A stretch of 64,000 nucleotides of DNA from Streptomyces griseoluteus (GTDB lineage Bacteria > Actinomycetota > Actinomycetes > Streptomycetales > Streptomycetaceae), in the NCBI RefSeq assembly GCF_004784465.1, contig NZ_SRRU01000006.1, forward strand, positions 372,001 to 436,000, given 5' to 3'. Below are positions 17,208-25,160 of this stretch, piece after piece. The translations under genes and the position numbers were made by a program. A model generated the notes under the pieces. The model was given only the letters and a program-made list of their open reading frames with translations, was not told where the DNA came from and ran no database searches. Numbering within the stretch: the stretch's first letter is position 1; every line of letters begins with the position of its first letter.

Positions 17208-17651
17208 ATGACGGCGGGGGCCTCTCCGGCGGACACGGGAGACGGCGAGACCGGCGGTACACGTGAGGCGCGCCGGCTCAGACGCGAACTGGCGCGGGCC
17301 GACCTCGCGGCGGTGCCCGCGGCGCGGCGCGAACTGCGCGCCCTGTTACGGCACTGGGACCGGCCCGACCGGTCCGACATAGCGGAACTGCTCACCAGCG
17401 AACTCGTCACCAACGCCCTGGTGCACACCGACGACGACGCGGTCCTCACCGCTGTCGTCTCCCCGCGCGGACTCCGTGTGGAGGTGAGGGACTTCATGAC
17501 CAGAGGGCCCCTGATGCGCACCCCCACCCCGGACGAGGACACAGGCGGCCGCGGCCTGGTCCTGGTGCGCTCCCTCGCGGACGCCTGGGGGGTACGGGCC
17601 CACGCGGTGGGCAAGTCGGTCTGGTTCGAACTGGGTTCGGCGGCCGCATAG
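17208..17651 (+). CDS. anti-sigma-factor-type ATP-binding protein (HATPase_c)
   Basis: 147 residues, a small stand-alone histidine-kinase-like ATPase. The N box is ELLTSELVTNALVHT (about residues 61-75), followed by VEVRDF (G1-like) and GGRGLVLVRSLADAWGV (G2). This is the RsbW/SpoIIAB-like group abundant in Streptomyces, whose members are usually serine kinases that bind a sigma factor or anti-anti-sigma factor. No sigma partner is adjacent. The ATG at 17208 has GAGGGGG seven bases upstream; an in-frame ATG at 17178 is possible. Confidence 0.85.
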   Translation: MTAGASPADTGDGETGGTREARRLRRELARADLAAVPAARRELRALLRHWDRPDRSDIAELLTSELVTNALVHTDDDAVLTAVVSPRGLRVEVRDFMTRGPLMRTPTPDEDTGGRGLVLVRSLADAWGVRAHAVGKSVWFELGSAAA

Positions 17652-17655
17652 ACGA

Positions 17656-17703
17656 CGACGGGGTGGGGACGCGCTCCTGACGAATCGCGTCCCCACCCCG
17701 TCG
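17656..17703. terminator. strong bidirectional terminator
   Basis: Perfect 18-bp stem (17656-17673 with 17686-17703) around a 12-base loop, between the convergent ATPase-fold and DUF2637 genes. It would stop transcription from both sides. Confidence 0.8.
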
Positions 17704-17713
17704 CCGCTCGGCC

Positions 17714-18751
17714 TCAGCCGAACTGCTGCTCAAGGTCCTTCAGTTTGCGCTCCAGCGAGTCGAGCCGGGGCAGCGTCATCGTGTCGTCCTCCGCGGTGAG
17801 GTCGACGGTGAGCGGTTCGGTGCCCTTGCGGACCGACTGCAGCGAGGGCCGTGAGCGGGCGGTGAGCTTTTCCGCCGCTATGGCCGGCTCCCCGGTCGCC
17901 GGTGCGGGGGCGCGGTCCATCTGCACATCCACCGTCCGCGCGGGCGTCCGGCTCACCAGGCTCCGGCCGCCTCGGCTCAGCGCTTTCAACTGGGCGCGCT
18001 CCACGCGTTGCTGGTCGCGCCGGCGCTGACGTGCCTCGCTCTTCTCCCGCTTGTCGTCGCGTACTTCCTCGACCGCCTCGTCCAGGCTGCGCACACCCTC
18101 CAGGAGCATGAGCGACCACGCCCCATACGTCTCGCGCGGCGCCCGCAGCCAGCGGACGATACGGATCTGCGGCAACGGGCGCGGCACCAGGCCCTGTTCA
18201 CGCAGGGCCGCCCGACGGGTCTGCTTCAGCGCCCGGTCGAACAGCACCGCCGCCGACAGGGACATGCCGGAGAAGAACTGCGGCGCTCCGTCGTGGCCGA
18301 TTCCCCGGGGCGCGTGCACCCAGTTGAACCAGGCCGCGGCGGCGGCGAACATCCACACCAGCATCCGGGAACCCAGCGCGGCGTCGCCGTGGCTGGCCTC
18401 GCGCACGGCGAGGACGGAGCAGAACATGGCCGCGCCGTCCAGGCCGAACGGCACCAGGTACTGCCAGCCGTCGGTGAGGCCGAGGTTCTGCTCGCCGAAG
18501 CCGACCAGGCCGTGGAAGGAGAGGGCCGCCGCCACCGCGGCGCAGCAGAACAGCAGGACGTACGAGGCGGTGCCGTAGATCGCCTCCTTGCGCCTGCGGC
18601 GCTCCTCGCTGCGTTCCCAGGAGTCGTCCGCACCCGCCTTCTCCCCGGAGGAGCGCTTGCCGCGCGCGAGCACCGCGATCGCCGCCAGCACGCCCAGGAG
18701 CAGCACGGCGCCCGGAAGCAGCCAGTTCAGCGATATGTCGGTCATTCGCAT
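17714..18751 (-). CDS. DUF2637 membrane protein (SpdB-like)
   Basis: 345 residues. A short N-terminal membrane segment (LLPGAVLLLGVLAAIAVLA) is followed by a charged stretch, then a block of about four membrane helices (YVLLFCCAAVAAALSFHGLVG, YLVPFGLDGAAMFCSVLAV, MLVWMFAAAAAWFNWVHAP, FFSGMSLSAAVLF) typical of DUF2637, and a long charged cytoplasmic tail with coiled-coil character at the very end (LDSLERKLKDLEQQF). DUF2637 proteins are common on Streptomyces plasmids and chromosomes; plasmid ones are linked to spread during transfer, but there are no transfer genes here. The ATG at 18751 follows AAGGGA at good spacing. Confidence 0.8.
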   Translation of the reverse strand: MRMTDISLNWLLPGAVLLLGVLAAIAVLARGKRSSGEKAGADDSWERSEERRRRKEAIYGTASYVLLFCCAAVAAALSFHGLVGFGEQNLGLTDGWQYLVPFGLDGAAMFCSVLAVREASHGDAALGSRMLVWMFAAAAAWFNWVHAPRGIGHDGAPQFFSGMSLSAAVLFDRALKQTRRAALREQGLVPRPLPQIRIVRWLRAPRETYGAWSLMLLEGVRSLDEAVEEVRDDKREKSEARQRRRDQQRVERAQLKALSRGGRSLVSRTPARTVDVQMDRAPAPATGEPAIAAEKLTARSRPSLQSVRKGTEPLTVDLTAEDDTMTLPRLDSLERKLKDLEQQFG

Positions 18752-18948
18752 CAGGGGTCCCTTGCCTTGGGATAGGGCGTATCGCCCGTCATAGTGACCC
18801 ATCCCCGGCGGTCGGCCGGGGATTTCGAGGCAACGGTCCTTCAAAGGGGCGCGAGGGCGGTGCGATGACGCCGTTCTGCTCGAACTGTGTGCTGCGGAGG
18901 GGTAGTTGAGTTCGATTTCCGCCGCTCGAACGAGTGGTTCCGGCTAGC

Positions 18949-19791
18949 TCAGGCCGCGGCGGCCGCCGTCAGCCTGGCGACGCGGTCGTTGTCGCAGGTG
19001 CGGGGGCAGGTGGCGCAGGTGTCCTCGGGGCGCAGCGTGTAGAACATGCAGCAGCTCACCCGGTCGCGGGTGGCCAGCGGGGCGCCGTCCGGACCGGTCA
19101 GCTCACGGAACGCAGCCGAGCCCGCGTACGGGCGGGTGCTGCCCGGCAGCAGCAGTTCCAGCTCGCGCATCGCGCGCCGCTCCTCGCCCTCGCCGAAGAG
19201 GGAGGCGAGGTACCACAGGCCCTCGACGATCTCGTCCGTCGCCATGCCCCACAACGCGCGGCCGCGCCGCCGCATCCGCGGGCCGAAGCCGCCCAGTACC
19301 GGTTCGAGATGCTCGGCGACGGCCGCGCGCACCTCGGCGCGCAGCGCCTCCTCGTCGGCCACCACGACCGCCTCCGGCAGCCCGGCCGCCGGGTCGTCCG
19401 GCAGACAGGCGAAGGTGCCCGGCCGTACGGTCATCCGGCCCTCGGTGCGGTGGTAGGCGACGTGGGCCGCGGGCAGCCGCGGGACGCGCCGGTGCAGGAA
19501 CCAGGGGACGGTGATCAGCAGGCAGGCGGGCCACGCGTAGCGGTGCAGGCCGAAGCCGGCGATGACGTCCGGCCGCGCGCGCCGGCCGTAGTCCCGCAGC
19601 ACCTGGGCGTCGTCCCAGGCGAGGAAGGAGTCGAGCTGGGCGCCGCCCGCCGCGAGTCCGTCGGCGGTGACCCAGCCGTCGCCCACGGGCAGGGGGTGTG
19701 CCGGGTCCTCCGTGACCGTCACGGTCAGTCCCGGAAAGACCTCGCCGAGCCGGGCGTACGCTGCGGTGAGCGGCGAGGCCGTAGCGAGCAT
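18949..19791 (-). CDS. FhuF-like (2Fe-2S) ferric-siderophore reductase
   Basis: 280 residues. The C-terminus has the cysteine pattern CC-x10-C-x2-C (SCCMFYTLRPEDTCATC) that binds the 2Fe-2S cluster in FhuF-family ferric reductases, which release iron from imported siderophores. The central part carries the helix-rich FhuF/IucA-C-like fold (LGGFGPRMRRRGRALWG). No signal peptide; cytoplasmic or membrane-peripheral. A canonical iron-box palindrome lies 43 bp upstream of the start, so expression should be induced by iron starvation. It is monocistronic, divergent from a GntR gene. Confidence 0.87.
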   Translation of the reverse strand: MLATASPLTAAYARLGEVFPGLTVTVTEDPAHPLPVGDGWVTADGLAAGGAQLDSFLAWDDAQVLRDYGRRARPDVIAGFGLHRYAWPACLLITVPWFLHRRVPRLPAAHVAYHRTEGRMTVRPGTFACLPDDPAAGLPEAVVVADEEALRAEVRAAVAEHLEPVLGGFGPRMRRRGRALWGMATDEIVEGLWYLASLFGEGEERRAMRELELLLPGSTRPYAGSAAFRELTGPDGAPLATRDRVSCCMFYTLRPEDTCATCPRTCDNDRVARLTAAAAA

Positions 19792-19831
19792 GGCGGGACC
19801 ACCGATCCTTCGAACACGAGGGCGGGCGTAC

Positions 19832-19850
19832 AGGTAAGGCTAACCTTACC
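19832..19850. promoter_or_regulatory. DmdR/IdeR-type iron box
   Basis: GGTAAGGCTAACCTTACC (within 19832-19850) matches the actinobacterial iron-box consensus TTAGGTTAGGCTAACCTAA closely, with a symmetric core GTAAGGCTAACCTTAC. It lies upstream of the fhuF-like gene and should be bound by the iron repressor DmdR1/IdeR. Confidence 0.85.
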
Positions 19851-19969
19851 CATCTTTCCGGGAATTTGAAGTGCCGCCTCCTGCGCCTAAGGTGCTTGAC
19901 GGACATGTGACGGTCCGTCGTCCGTGTCCGGGGCCGGACCCCGGCCGCCGAACAGCCCGAGGAGGACCC

Positions 19970-20758
19970 GTGACGCAGGGCCTGCACGACGTCTCCGGTA
20001 CGGGGCTGCCCCGGCACGCCGCCCAGCCCGCCACGCGGGTACCGGACCGGTCCCGCGAGCGGGCCGAGGGCGTCTCGGCGGTACGGGGCGAGCACACCCA
20101 CAGCGAGCCGCCGCTGCCCCGGCCGCGCGCGGTCGTGCAGCGGGCCTCGGTGCGCGGGCAGATCCTCGACGCGCTGCGCTCCGCGCTGACGACCGGGGAA
20201 CTGTGTCCCGGCGAGGTCTATTCGGCGCCGGTGCTCGGCGAGCGGTTCGGGGTCTCCGCGACGCCCGTCCGCGAGGCCATGCAGCAGCTCGCGCTGGAGG
20301 GGGCCGTCGAGGTCGTCCCCAACCGGGGGTTCCGGGTGGTGCGGCGCGGGGCCCGCGAGCTGGCCGAGCTGGCGGAGGTACGGGCGCTGCTCGAAGTCCC
20401 CGTCCTGCTGCGGCTGGCCGGTACCGTCCCGGCCGCCCGTTTCGCCGAGCTGCGCCCGCTCGCCGAGGACACCGCCCGCGCGGCCGCCGCCGGCTGCCCG
20501 GCCCGCTACGCCGAGGCCGACCGCGCCTTCCACCGCGCCCTGCTCGCCCTCGCGGGCAACGAACAGCTCCTCCGTATCGCCGAGGACCTCCACCGCCGCG
20601 CCCAGTGGCCCCTCGCCACCACCCCACCCCGGCAGCACCGCGCGGTCCTCCTCCGCGACGCCGCCCAGCACACCGCCCTGCTCGACGCGTTGGCCTGTGG
20701 GGACGTGGACGTGGTGGGGGACCTGGTGGCGGAGCACTTCGCGCAGCGGGACCAGTAG
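19970..20758 (+). CDS. GntR-family regulator (FadR/FCD-like)
   Basis: 262 residues. After an unusual disordered N-terminal extension of about 55 residues comes a winged helix-turn-helix (RGQILDALRSALTTGELCPG, then LGERFGVSATPVREAMQQLALEG; about 63-125) and a shortened helical FCD-like domain (LAELAEVRALLEVPVLLRLAG, ADRAFHRALLALAGN). FCD domains bind metals and small organic acids. GTG start with GAGGAGG upstream. Target unknown; neighbours do not suggest one. Confidence 0.87.
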   Translation: MTQGLHDVSGTGLPRHAAQPATRVPDRSRERAEGVSAVRGEHTHSEPPLPRPRAVVQRASVRGQILDALRSALTTGELCPGEVYSAPVLGERFGVSATPVREAMQQLALEGAVEVVPNRGFRVVRRGARELAELAEVRALLEVPVLLRLAGTVPAARFAELRPLAEDTARAAAAGCPARYAEADRAFHRALLALAGNEQLLRIAEDLHRRAQWPLATTPPRQHRAVLLRDAAQHTALLDALACGDVDVVGDLVAEHFAQRDQ

Positions 20759-20781
20759 CGGGACCGGGGGACCCAGCCCCC

Positions 20782-21564
20782 TCAGGCCGTGGCCGCCCCC
20801 GCTGCCGGTGGGCTCAGGTGGTCGGCGAGCCAGGTCGGAAGGCCGCCCAGCAGGCGGAAGAGGCGGCCGGCCTCCTCGCGGAGACGGGTCGCCTCGGGTT
20901 CGGGTTCTGTCTCGGCGAGGGAGACCAGGGCGGGGGCGGTGCCGATCAGGTAGCCGAGGTCTTCGCGGAGGCGGAGGGATTCGGCGAAGCCATGTCGGGC
21001 CTCGGCCAGCTCGCCCTCGCGGAGGGCCAGTTGGGCGAGGTGGCGCCAGGTGCAGGAGAGGAGGAGCGGGTCGGACTGGGCGGTGGCGCCCGCGTGGGCC
21101 CGGCGGTACGCGGCGCGGGCGGCCTGCGGGGAGTGGGTCAGGTTCTCGGCGAGCAGGCCCCGGCGGAAGTCCAGCAGGGCCCGCCCCGGAGCCCCCGGCG
21201 GGATCAGCGCGGCGGCCCGGCCGAGCGCGGCCCGCGCCTCGTCCGCCCGGTCCCGTACGCGGTGGAGCGTGGAGGTGTAGGCGAGCCGGCCCCGCTCGCA
21301 GGCGGCCGCCCCGCGCTCCTCGTCGGTGTGGGCCCGTGCCTCGGCGGTGCGCAGCGCGTCCTCGGCCGCCTCCCAGCCCCGCTCGGTGTACAGGCACCGC
21401 TCCACCAGCAGCGCGGCCCGCTGGAGCGTCGCCCGGGGGGTGTCCGTGGGCAGGAGGGCCGCCGCGTCGGCCCAGCAGGCCCGTGAGCGCAGCCGCCACA
21501 CCGCGGTCTGGAGCGGATCGTCATCGGCGGTCGTTCCGTCACCAGACATGGCGGGATGCGCCAC
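20782..21564 (-). CDS. tetratricopeptide-like helical repeat protein
   Basis: 260 residues made of helical pairs (ALLVERCLYTERGWEAAEDALRTAEARA, ACERGRLAYTSTLH, FRRGLLAENLTHSPQAARAAYRRA, TWRHLAQLALREGELAEARHGFAESLRL) typical of TPR proteins. No signal peptide or membrane segment. The GTG at 21564 is chosen because GGGGAGGG lies properly upstream; an ATG 15 bases later is the alternative. A sharp palindrome, GTGAAA-CT-TTTCAC, lies about 85 bp upstream. Partner and role unknown. Confidence 0.78.
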   Translation of the reverse strand: MAHPAMSGDGTTADDDPLQTAVWRLRSRACWADAAALLPTDTPRATLQRAALLVERCLYTERGWEAAEDALRTAEARAHTDEERGAAACERGRLAYTSTLHRVRDRADEARAALGRAAALIPPGAPGRALLDFRRGLLAENLTHSPQAARAAYRRAHAGATAQSDPLLLSCTWRHLAQLALREGELAEARHGFAESLRLREDLGYLIGTAPALVSLAETEPEPEATRLREEAGRLFRLLGGLPTWLADHLSPPAAGAATA

Positions 21565-21646
21565 GTTGCCCTCCCCGAGCACGCCGTCGAGCTGTTGAGT
21601 GCGTGCATTCCAGCACCGATCACCGGGCCGGGCCAAGAGGGTGGGT

Positions 21647-21660
21647 GAAACTTTTCACAA
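21647..21660. promoter_or_regulatory. palindrome GTGAAACTTTTCAC upstream of TPR gene
   Basis: Perfect 6-bp arms around two bases, in the 193-bp space between the pucR stop and the TPR-protein start. It is A/T-rich relative to its surroundings and stands out as an operator candidate for the TPR gene. Confidence 0.4.
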
Positions 21661-21757
21661 AGTTGCGGACCGGGGGCCGAACGGCCGTCCCGTGGCGCCG
21701 GAAGATCGAATCCGCTCCCCGGCGCCGACCGCGCTGATCACGCCCGTACGGCCGTAC

Positions 21758-23431
21758 TCAGCTCATCCGCAGCGCGAGGAAGAAGTCCAGCTTGTCCTCC
21801 AGCCGGGACAGGTCCCGGCCCGTCAGCTGCTCGATCCGCCCCACCCGGTACCGGAGGGTGTTGACGTGCAGATGGAGCCGGCTCGCGCACCGCGTCCAGG
21901 AGCCGTCGCTGTCGAGGAACGCCTCGAGGGTCGGGATCAGCTCGGCCCGGTGCCGCCGGTCGTACTCGGTGAGCGGGTCCAGCAGCCGGGCGGTGAAGGC
22001 GCGCCGCACGTCGTCCGGGACGAACGGCAGCAGCAGCACGTGCGAGGCCAGCTCCTGGTGCCCCGCCGCGCACACCCGGCCGGGCCGGGCCGCGGCGACC
22101 CGGCGGGCGTGCCGGGCCTCCTCCAGTGCCCCGCGCAGCCCCTCCGCCGAGTGCACGGCGGCGGACACGCCGAGGGTGAGCCGCCCGTCGCCCTCCAGCC
22201 CCGCCGACAGCGCCTCGCGCACCGACCGCAGCAGCGCGTCGGCGTGCAGTCCGGCCTCGGAGCCGTCGTGCTCGGCGGAGACCGCGGGCAGCGGCACCAG
22301 CGCCACCGCCTCGTCCCCGGAGTGCGCGACGGCGACCCGGTCGGCCGGCTCCGGGCCGGTGGCCAGCGGGTCGACGAGGACCTCCTCCAGCAGCGACTGG
22401 GCGACCGGCCCGCCCGCCGCCGTCCCGTCCTCCCACTCGACCCGGGCCACGACGACCTGCCAGTGCGGCGCCGCCCCGAGCCCCGGCAGCAGCACGGGCG
22501 CGGCGACCCTGAGGCGGGCCGCGATCTCGGCGGGCGCGGCCCCGCCCTGCACCAGCTCCAGCACCTCCTGGGCGAGCCGGCGCCGTACCGTACGGGCGGC
22601 GTCGCGCCGGTCCTGCTCGACGGCGATGAGCTGGGTGACACCCCGGAGCAGGTCGAGCCGCTCCTCGGGCCAGTCGGCGGCGTCCGCCTCCACGGCCAGC
22701 AGCCAGTCCGACAGCACGGTCTCCCGTACGTCCGGCACCGCCTGCGGCGCGCGGCCGGAGGAGCGGACCGGGAACAGGGAGTACGTGACGCCGTCGAGCT
22801 GCACCCGGTGCGGTCCGCGCCGCCCGGTGCGTACGGCGGCCAGGTGCTCGGCGGCGAGCCGCGCGCAGGTCTCCGGCGGCAGTGCCGGGCCCGCGACCTC
22901 GGACCCGGCGATCAGGCGGCCCGTGGGGGAGAGCACCCAGGCGCGCAGGTCGAGATCGCTGCCGAGCAGGTCGAGGACCACGTCCGGCCCGCCGCCCGCC
23001 GGGCCGGAGGTCATCATGCGCCGGTGCCGGTCCACCACGGCGGCGAGGTCACCGGCGCGCTCGCCGGAGACCTGGCGCACCACGTGCTCGGTGATGGTGG
23101 CGAAGGCCACCGACTCGTGCACCGCGAACAGCGGCATCCGGTGCTGGGCACAGGCCACCAACAGGTCCTCGGGTATGTCTCCCAGCTCGGCCTCCCCGGC
23201 GGCCAGGGCGGTGACCCCGGCCTGTACCAGGAGGCGGACGAACGGCTCGGAGTCGGTGGCGTCCCGGCGCCAGGCCAGACCGGTGAGGACCAGCTCGCCG
23301 CCGGAGAGGTAACGGCTCGGGTCCCGCAGGTCGGTCGTCATGACCCCGCGGACCGTACGGTCCAGTTCGTCCTCGCCGCCGAGCAGCCGCAGCCCCAGCG
23401 CATCGGTGTCCAGCAGTGCGCGCAGCCGCAT
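21758..23431 (-). CDS. pucR: PucR-family purine-catabolism regulator
   Basis: 557 residues. An N-terminal PucR domain spans about residues 1-125 (LRALLDTDALGLRLLGGED, GELVLTGLAW, LFAVHESVAFATITEHVV); a middle GGDEF-like/CdaR region follows; and the C-terminal PucR helix-turn-helix is at about residues 495-550 (TLEAFLDSDGSWTRCASRLHLHVNTLRYRVGRIEQLTGRDL). In Bacillus PucR controls purine utilisation. It is divergent from the xanthine dehydrogenase operon, which it very likely controls. The ribosome site before the ATG is weak. Confidence 0.92.
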   Translation of the reverse strand: MRLRALLDTDALGLRLLGGEDELDRTVRGVMTTDLRDPSRYLSGGELVLTGLAWRRDATDSEPFVRLLVQAGVTALAAGEAELGDIPEDLLVACAQHRMPLFAVHESVAFATITEHVVRQVSGERAGDLAAVVDRHRRMMTSGPAGGGPDVVLDLLGSDLDLRAWVLSPTGRLIAGSEVAGPALPPETCARLAAEHLAAVRTGRRGPHRVQLDGVTYSLFPVRSSGRAPQAVPDVRETVLSDWLLAVEADAADWPEERLDLLRGVTQLIAVEQDRRDAARTVRRRLAQEVLELVQGGAAPAEIAARLRVAAPVLLPGLGAAPHWQVVVARVEWEDGTAAGGPVAQSLLEEVLVDPLATGPEPADRVAVAHSGDEAVALVPLPAVSAEHDGSEAGLHADALLRSVREALSAGLEGDGRLTLGVSAAVHSAEGLRGALEEARHARRVAAARPGRVCAAGHQELASHVLLLPFVPDDVRRAFTARLLDPLTEYDRRHRAELIPTLEAFLDSDGSWTRCASRLHLHVNTLRYRVGRIEQLTGRDLSRLEDKLDFFLALRMS

Positions 23432-23574
23432 CTCGTCGCCGCCGTTCTGTGTCGAAACTCTTCGTGATCTGGATGGGTGACGGAGGCGGAGCCGGCGCGG
23501 GGCGCGCGGCCCGTGCCCCGCGCCTGCGGTGTCTCCTGTGTTTCCGGAGGAAAACGGAGGGGTTGCCGAGGGCC

Positions 23575-23588
23575 TTCGTTCATACGAA
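23575..23588. promoter_or_regulatory. operator candidate between pucR and xdh operon
   Basis: TTCGT-TCAT-ACGAA, a perfect 5-bp-arm palindrome inside an A/T-richer patch of the pucR/xdh divergent region, about 127 bp before the first xdh gene. It is a plausible PucR site. Confidence 0.45.
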
Positions 23589-23714
23589 TCTACAAGATGA
23601 CCGCCGTGGCCAGCCAACTCCTTCGGGTTTTCGGTGACTGACCCCGTTGGAAGAAGGACCGGTGTACTGACTTCACGAGCCCCGTGTCATGAGACGGAAG
23701 AAGAGAGCCGGGCC

Positions 23715-24608
23715 ATGGAATTCCTTCGCCCCGCAAGCTGGCAGGAGGCGCTCGCCGCGAAGGCCGAGCACCCCACCGCCGTGCCGATCGCCGGGGGCAC
23801 CGATGTGATGGTGGAGATCAACTTCGACCACCGCCGCCCCACCCACCTCCTGGACCTCACCCGCATCGGCGAGCTGACCGAGTGGGAGACCGGCACGGAC
23901 TCCGTACGCCTGGGCGCCTCCGTCCCGTACGCCCGGATCATGCGCCACCTGCGTGCCGAGCTGCCCGGTCTCGCGCTCGCCGCGCACACCGTCGCCTCGC
24001 CGCAGATCCGCAACCGGGGCGGGGTCGGCGGCAACCTGGGCACCGCCTCGCCCGCCGGGGACGCCCACCCGGCGCTGCTCGCGGCCGGGGCCGAGGTCGA
24101 GGCGGAGTCGGCGGCGCGCGGCACCCGGCTCATCCCCGTCGACACCTTCTACACCGGGGTCAAGCGCAACGCCCTGGAGCCCGACGAGCTGATCCGCGCC
24201 GTCCGGATCGCCCGGGCGGACGGCCCCCAGCAGTACTCCAAGGTCGGCACCCGCAACGCCATGGTCATCGCGGTGTGCGCCTTCGGCCTCGCCCTGCACC
24301 CCGAAACCCGTACCGTCCGCACCGGCATCGGCTCCGCCGCGCCCACCCCGATCCGGGCCGAGGTGGCCGAGCAGTTCCTCAACTCGGCCTTGGAGGAGGG
24401 CGGGTTCTGGGAGAGCGGACAGATCATCGCGCCGTCGGCCGTGAAGCAGTTCGCCACCCTGTGCGCCGCCGCCTGCAACCCCATCGACGACGTGCGCGGC
24501 ACCGCCGGCTACCGGCGCCACGCGATCGGCGTGCTGGCCCGCCGCACGCTGATGTGGGCCTGGGAGTCCTACCGGGGCGGGCACCGGGTCACCGAAGGAG
24601 CCGCGTGA
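23715..24608 (+). CDS. xanthine dehydrogenase, FAD-binding subunit
   Basis: 297 residues. The CoxM/XdhB-type FAD domain shows PIAGGTDVMVEI (about residues 24-35) and the second FAD loop RNRGGVGGNLGTASPAGD (about 98-115). It transfers electrons from the iron-sulfur subunit to the flavin. First gene of the xdh operon; its TGA overlaps the ATG of the 2Fe-2S subunit by one base. Divergent from pucR. Confidence 0.94.
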   Translation: MEFLRPASWQEALAAKAEHPTAVPIAGGTDVMVEINFDHRRPTHLLDLTRIGELTEWETGTDSVRLGASVPYARIMRHLRAELPGLALAAHTVASPQIRNRGGVGGNLGTASPAGDAHPALLAAGAEVEAESAARGTRLIPVDTFYTGVKRNALEPDELIRAVRIARADGPQQYSKVGTRNAMVIAVCAFGLALHPETRTVRTGIGSAAPTPIRAEVAEQFLNSALEEGGFWESGQIIAPSAVKQFATLCAAACNPIDDVRGTAGYRRHAIGVLARRTLMWAWESYRGGHRVTEGAA

Positions 24609-25159
24609 TGCGCGTCAGTCTGACCGTCAACGGACGCCCGCAGCAGGCCGACGACGTCTGGGAGGGCGAGTCCCTGCTCTACGTGCTGCGCGAACGCCTC
24701 GGCCTGCCCGGTGCCAAGAACGCCTGCGAACAGGGTGAGTGCGGCTCCTGCACCGTCCGCCTGGACGGCGAGCTGGTCTGCTCCTGCCTGGTCGCGGCCG
24801 GCCAGGCCGAGGGCCGCGAGGTCGTCACCGTCGAGGGCCTGGCCGACCACGCCGCAGGGCGCCGAGCCACCGCGCCCGGCGTCGGCCTGGACGAGGCCCG
24901 GCGCTGGCAGCCGGTGCCCGGGGAGGGCGCACGACTGGCGCCGATCCAGCAGGCGTTCATCGACGCCGGCGCCGTCCAGTGCGGCTTCTGCACCCCCGGC
25001 CTGCTGGTCGCCGCCGACGAACTCCTGGAACAGAACCCGGAGCCCACCGACGCCGACATCCGCGAGGCGCTCTCCGGCAACCTGTGCCGCTGCACCGGCT
25101 ACGAGAAGATCATGGACGCGGTCCGCCTGGCGGCCGCCCGGCAGGCCGAGGAGGTCTGA
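24608..25159 (+). CDS. xanthine dehydrogenase, 2Fe-2S subunit
   Basis: 183 residues. N-terminal plant-ferredoxin-like cluster motif CEQGECGSCTVRLDGELVCSC is followed by a C-terminal helical domain with the second cluster motif CGFC and CRCTGY, both diagnostic for molybdenum hydroxylases. An insert of about 20 residues (LADHAAGRRATAPGVGLDEA) lies between the two domains. Overlaps the FAD subunit gene by one base and is followed at one base by the molybdopterin subunit. Confidence 0.95.
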   Translation: MRVSLTVNGRPQQADDVWEGESLLYVLRERLGLPGAKNACEQGECGSCTVRLDGELVCSCLVAAGQAEGREVVTVEGLADHAAGRRATAPGVGLDEARRWQPVPGEGARLAPIQQAFIDAGAVQCGFCTPGLLVAADELLEQNPEPTDADIREALSGNLCRCTGYEKIMDAVRLAAARQAEEV

Positions 25160-25160
25160 C

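Noticed and set aside
23673..24584. Long open frame antisense to the xdh FAD subunit, and many others like it (e.g. 25110-27863 minus)
   Set aside because: High-GC DNA gives long open antisense frames; these lack ribosome sites and family motifs, while the opposite strand encodes recognised enzymes.
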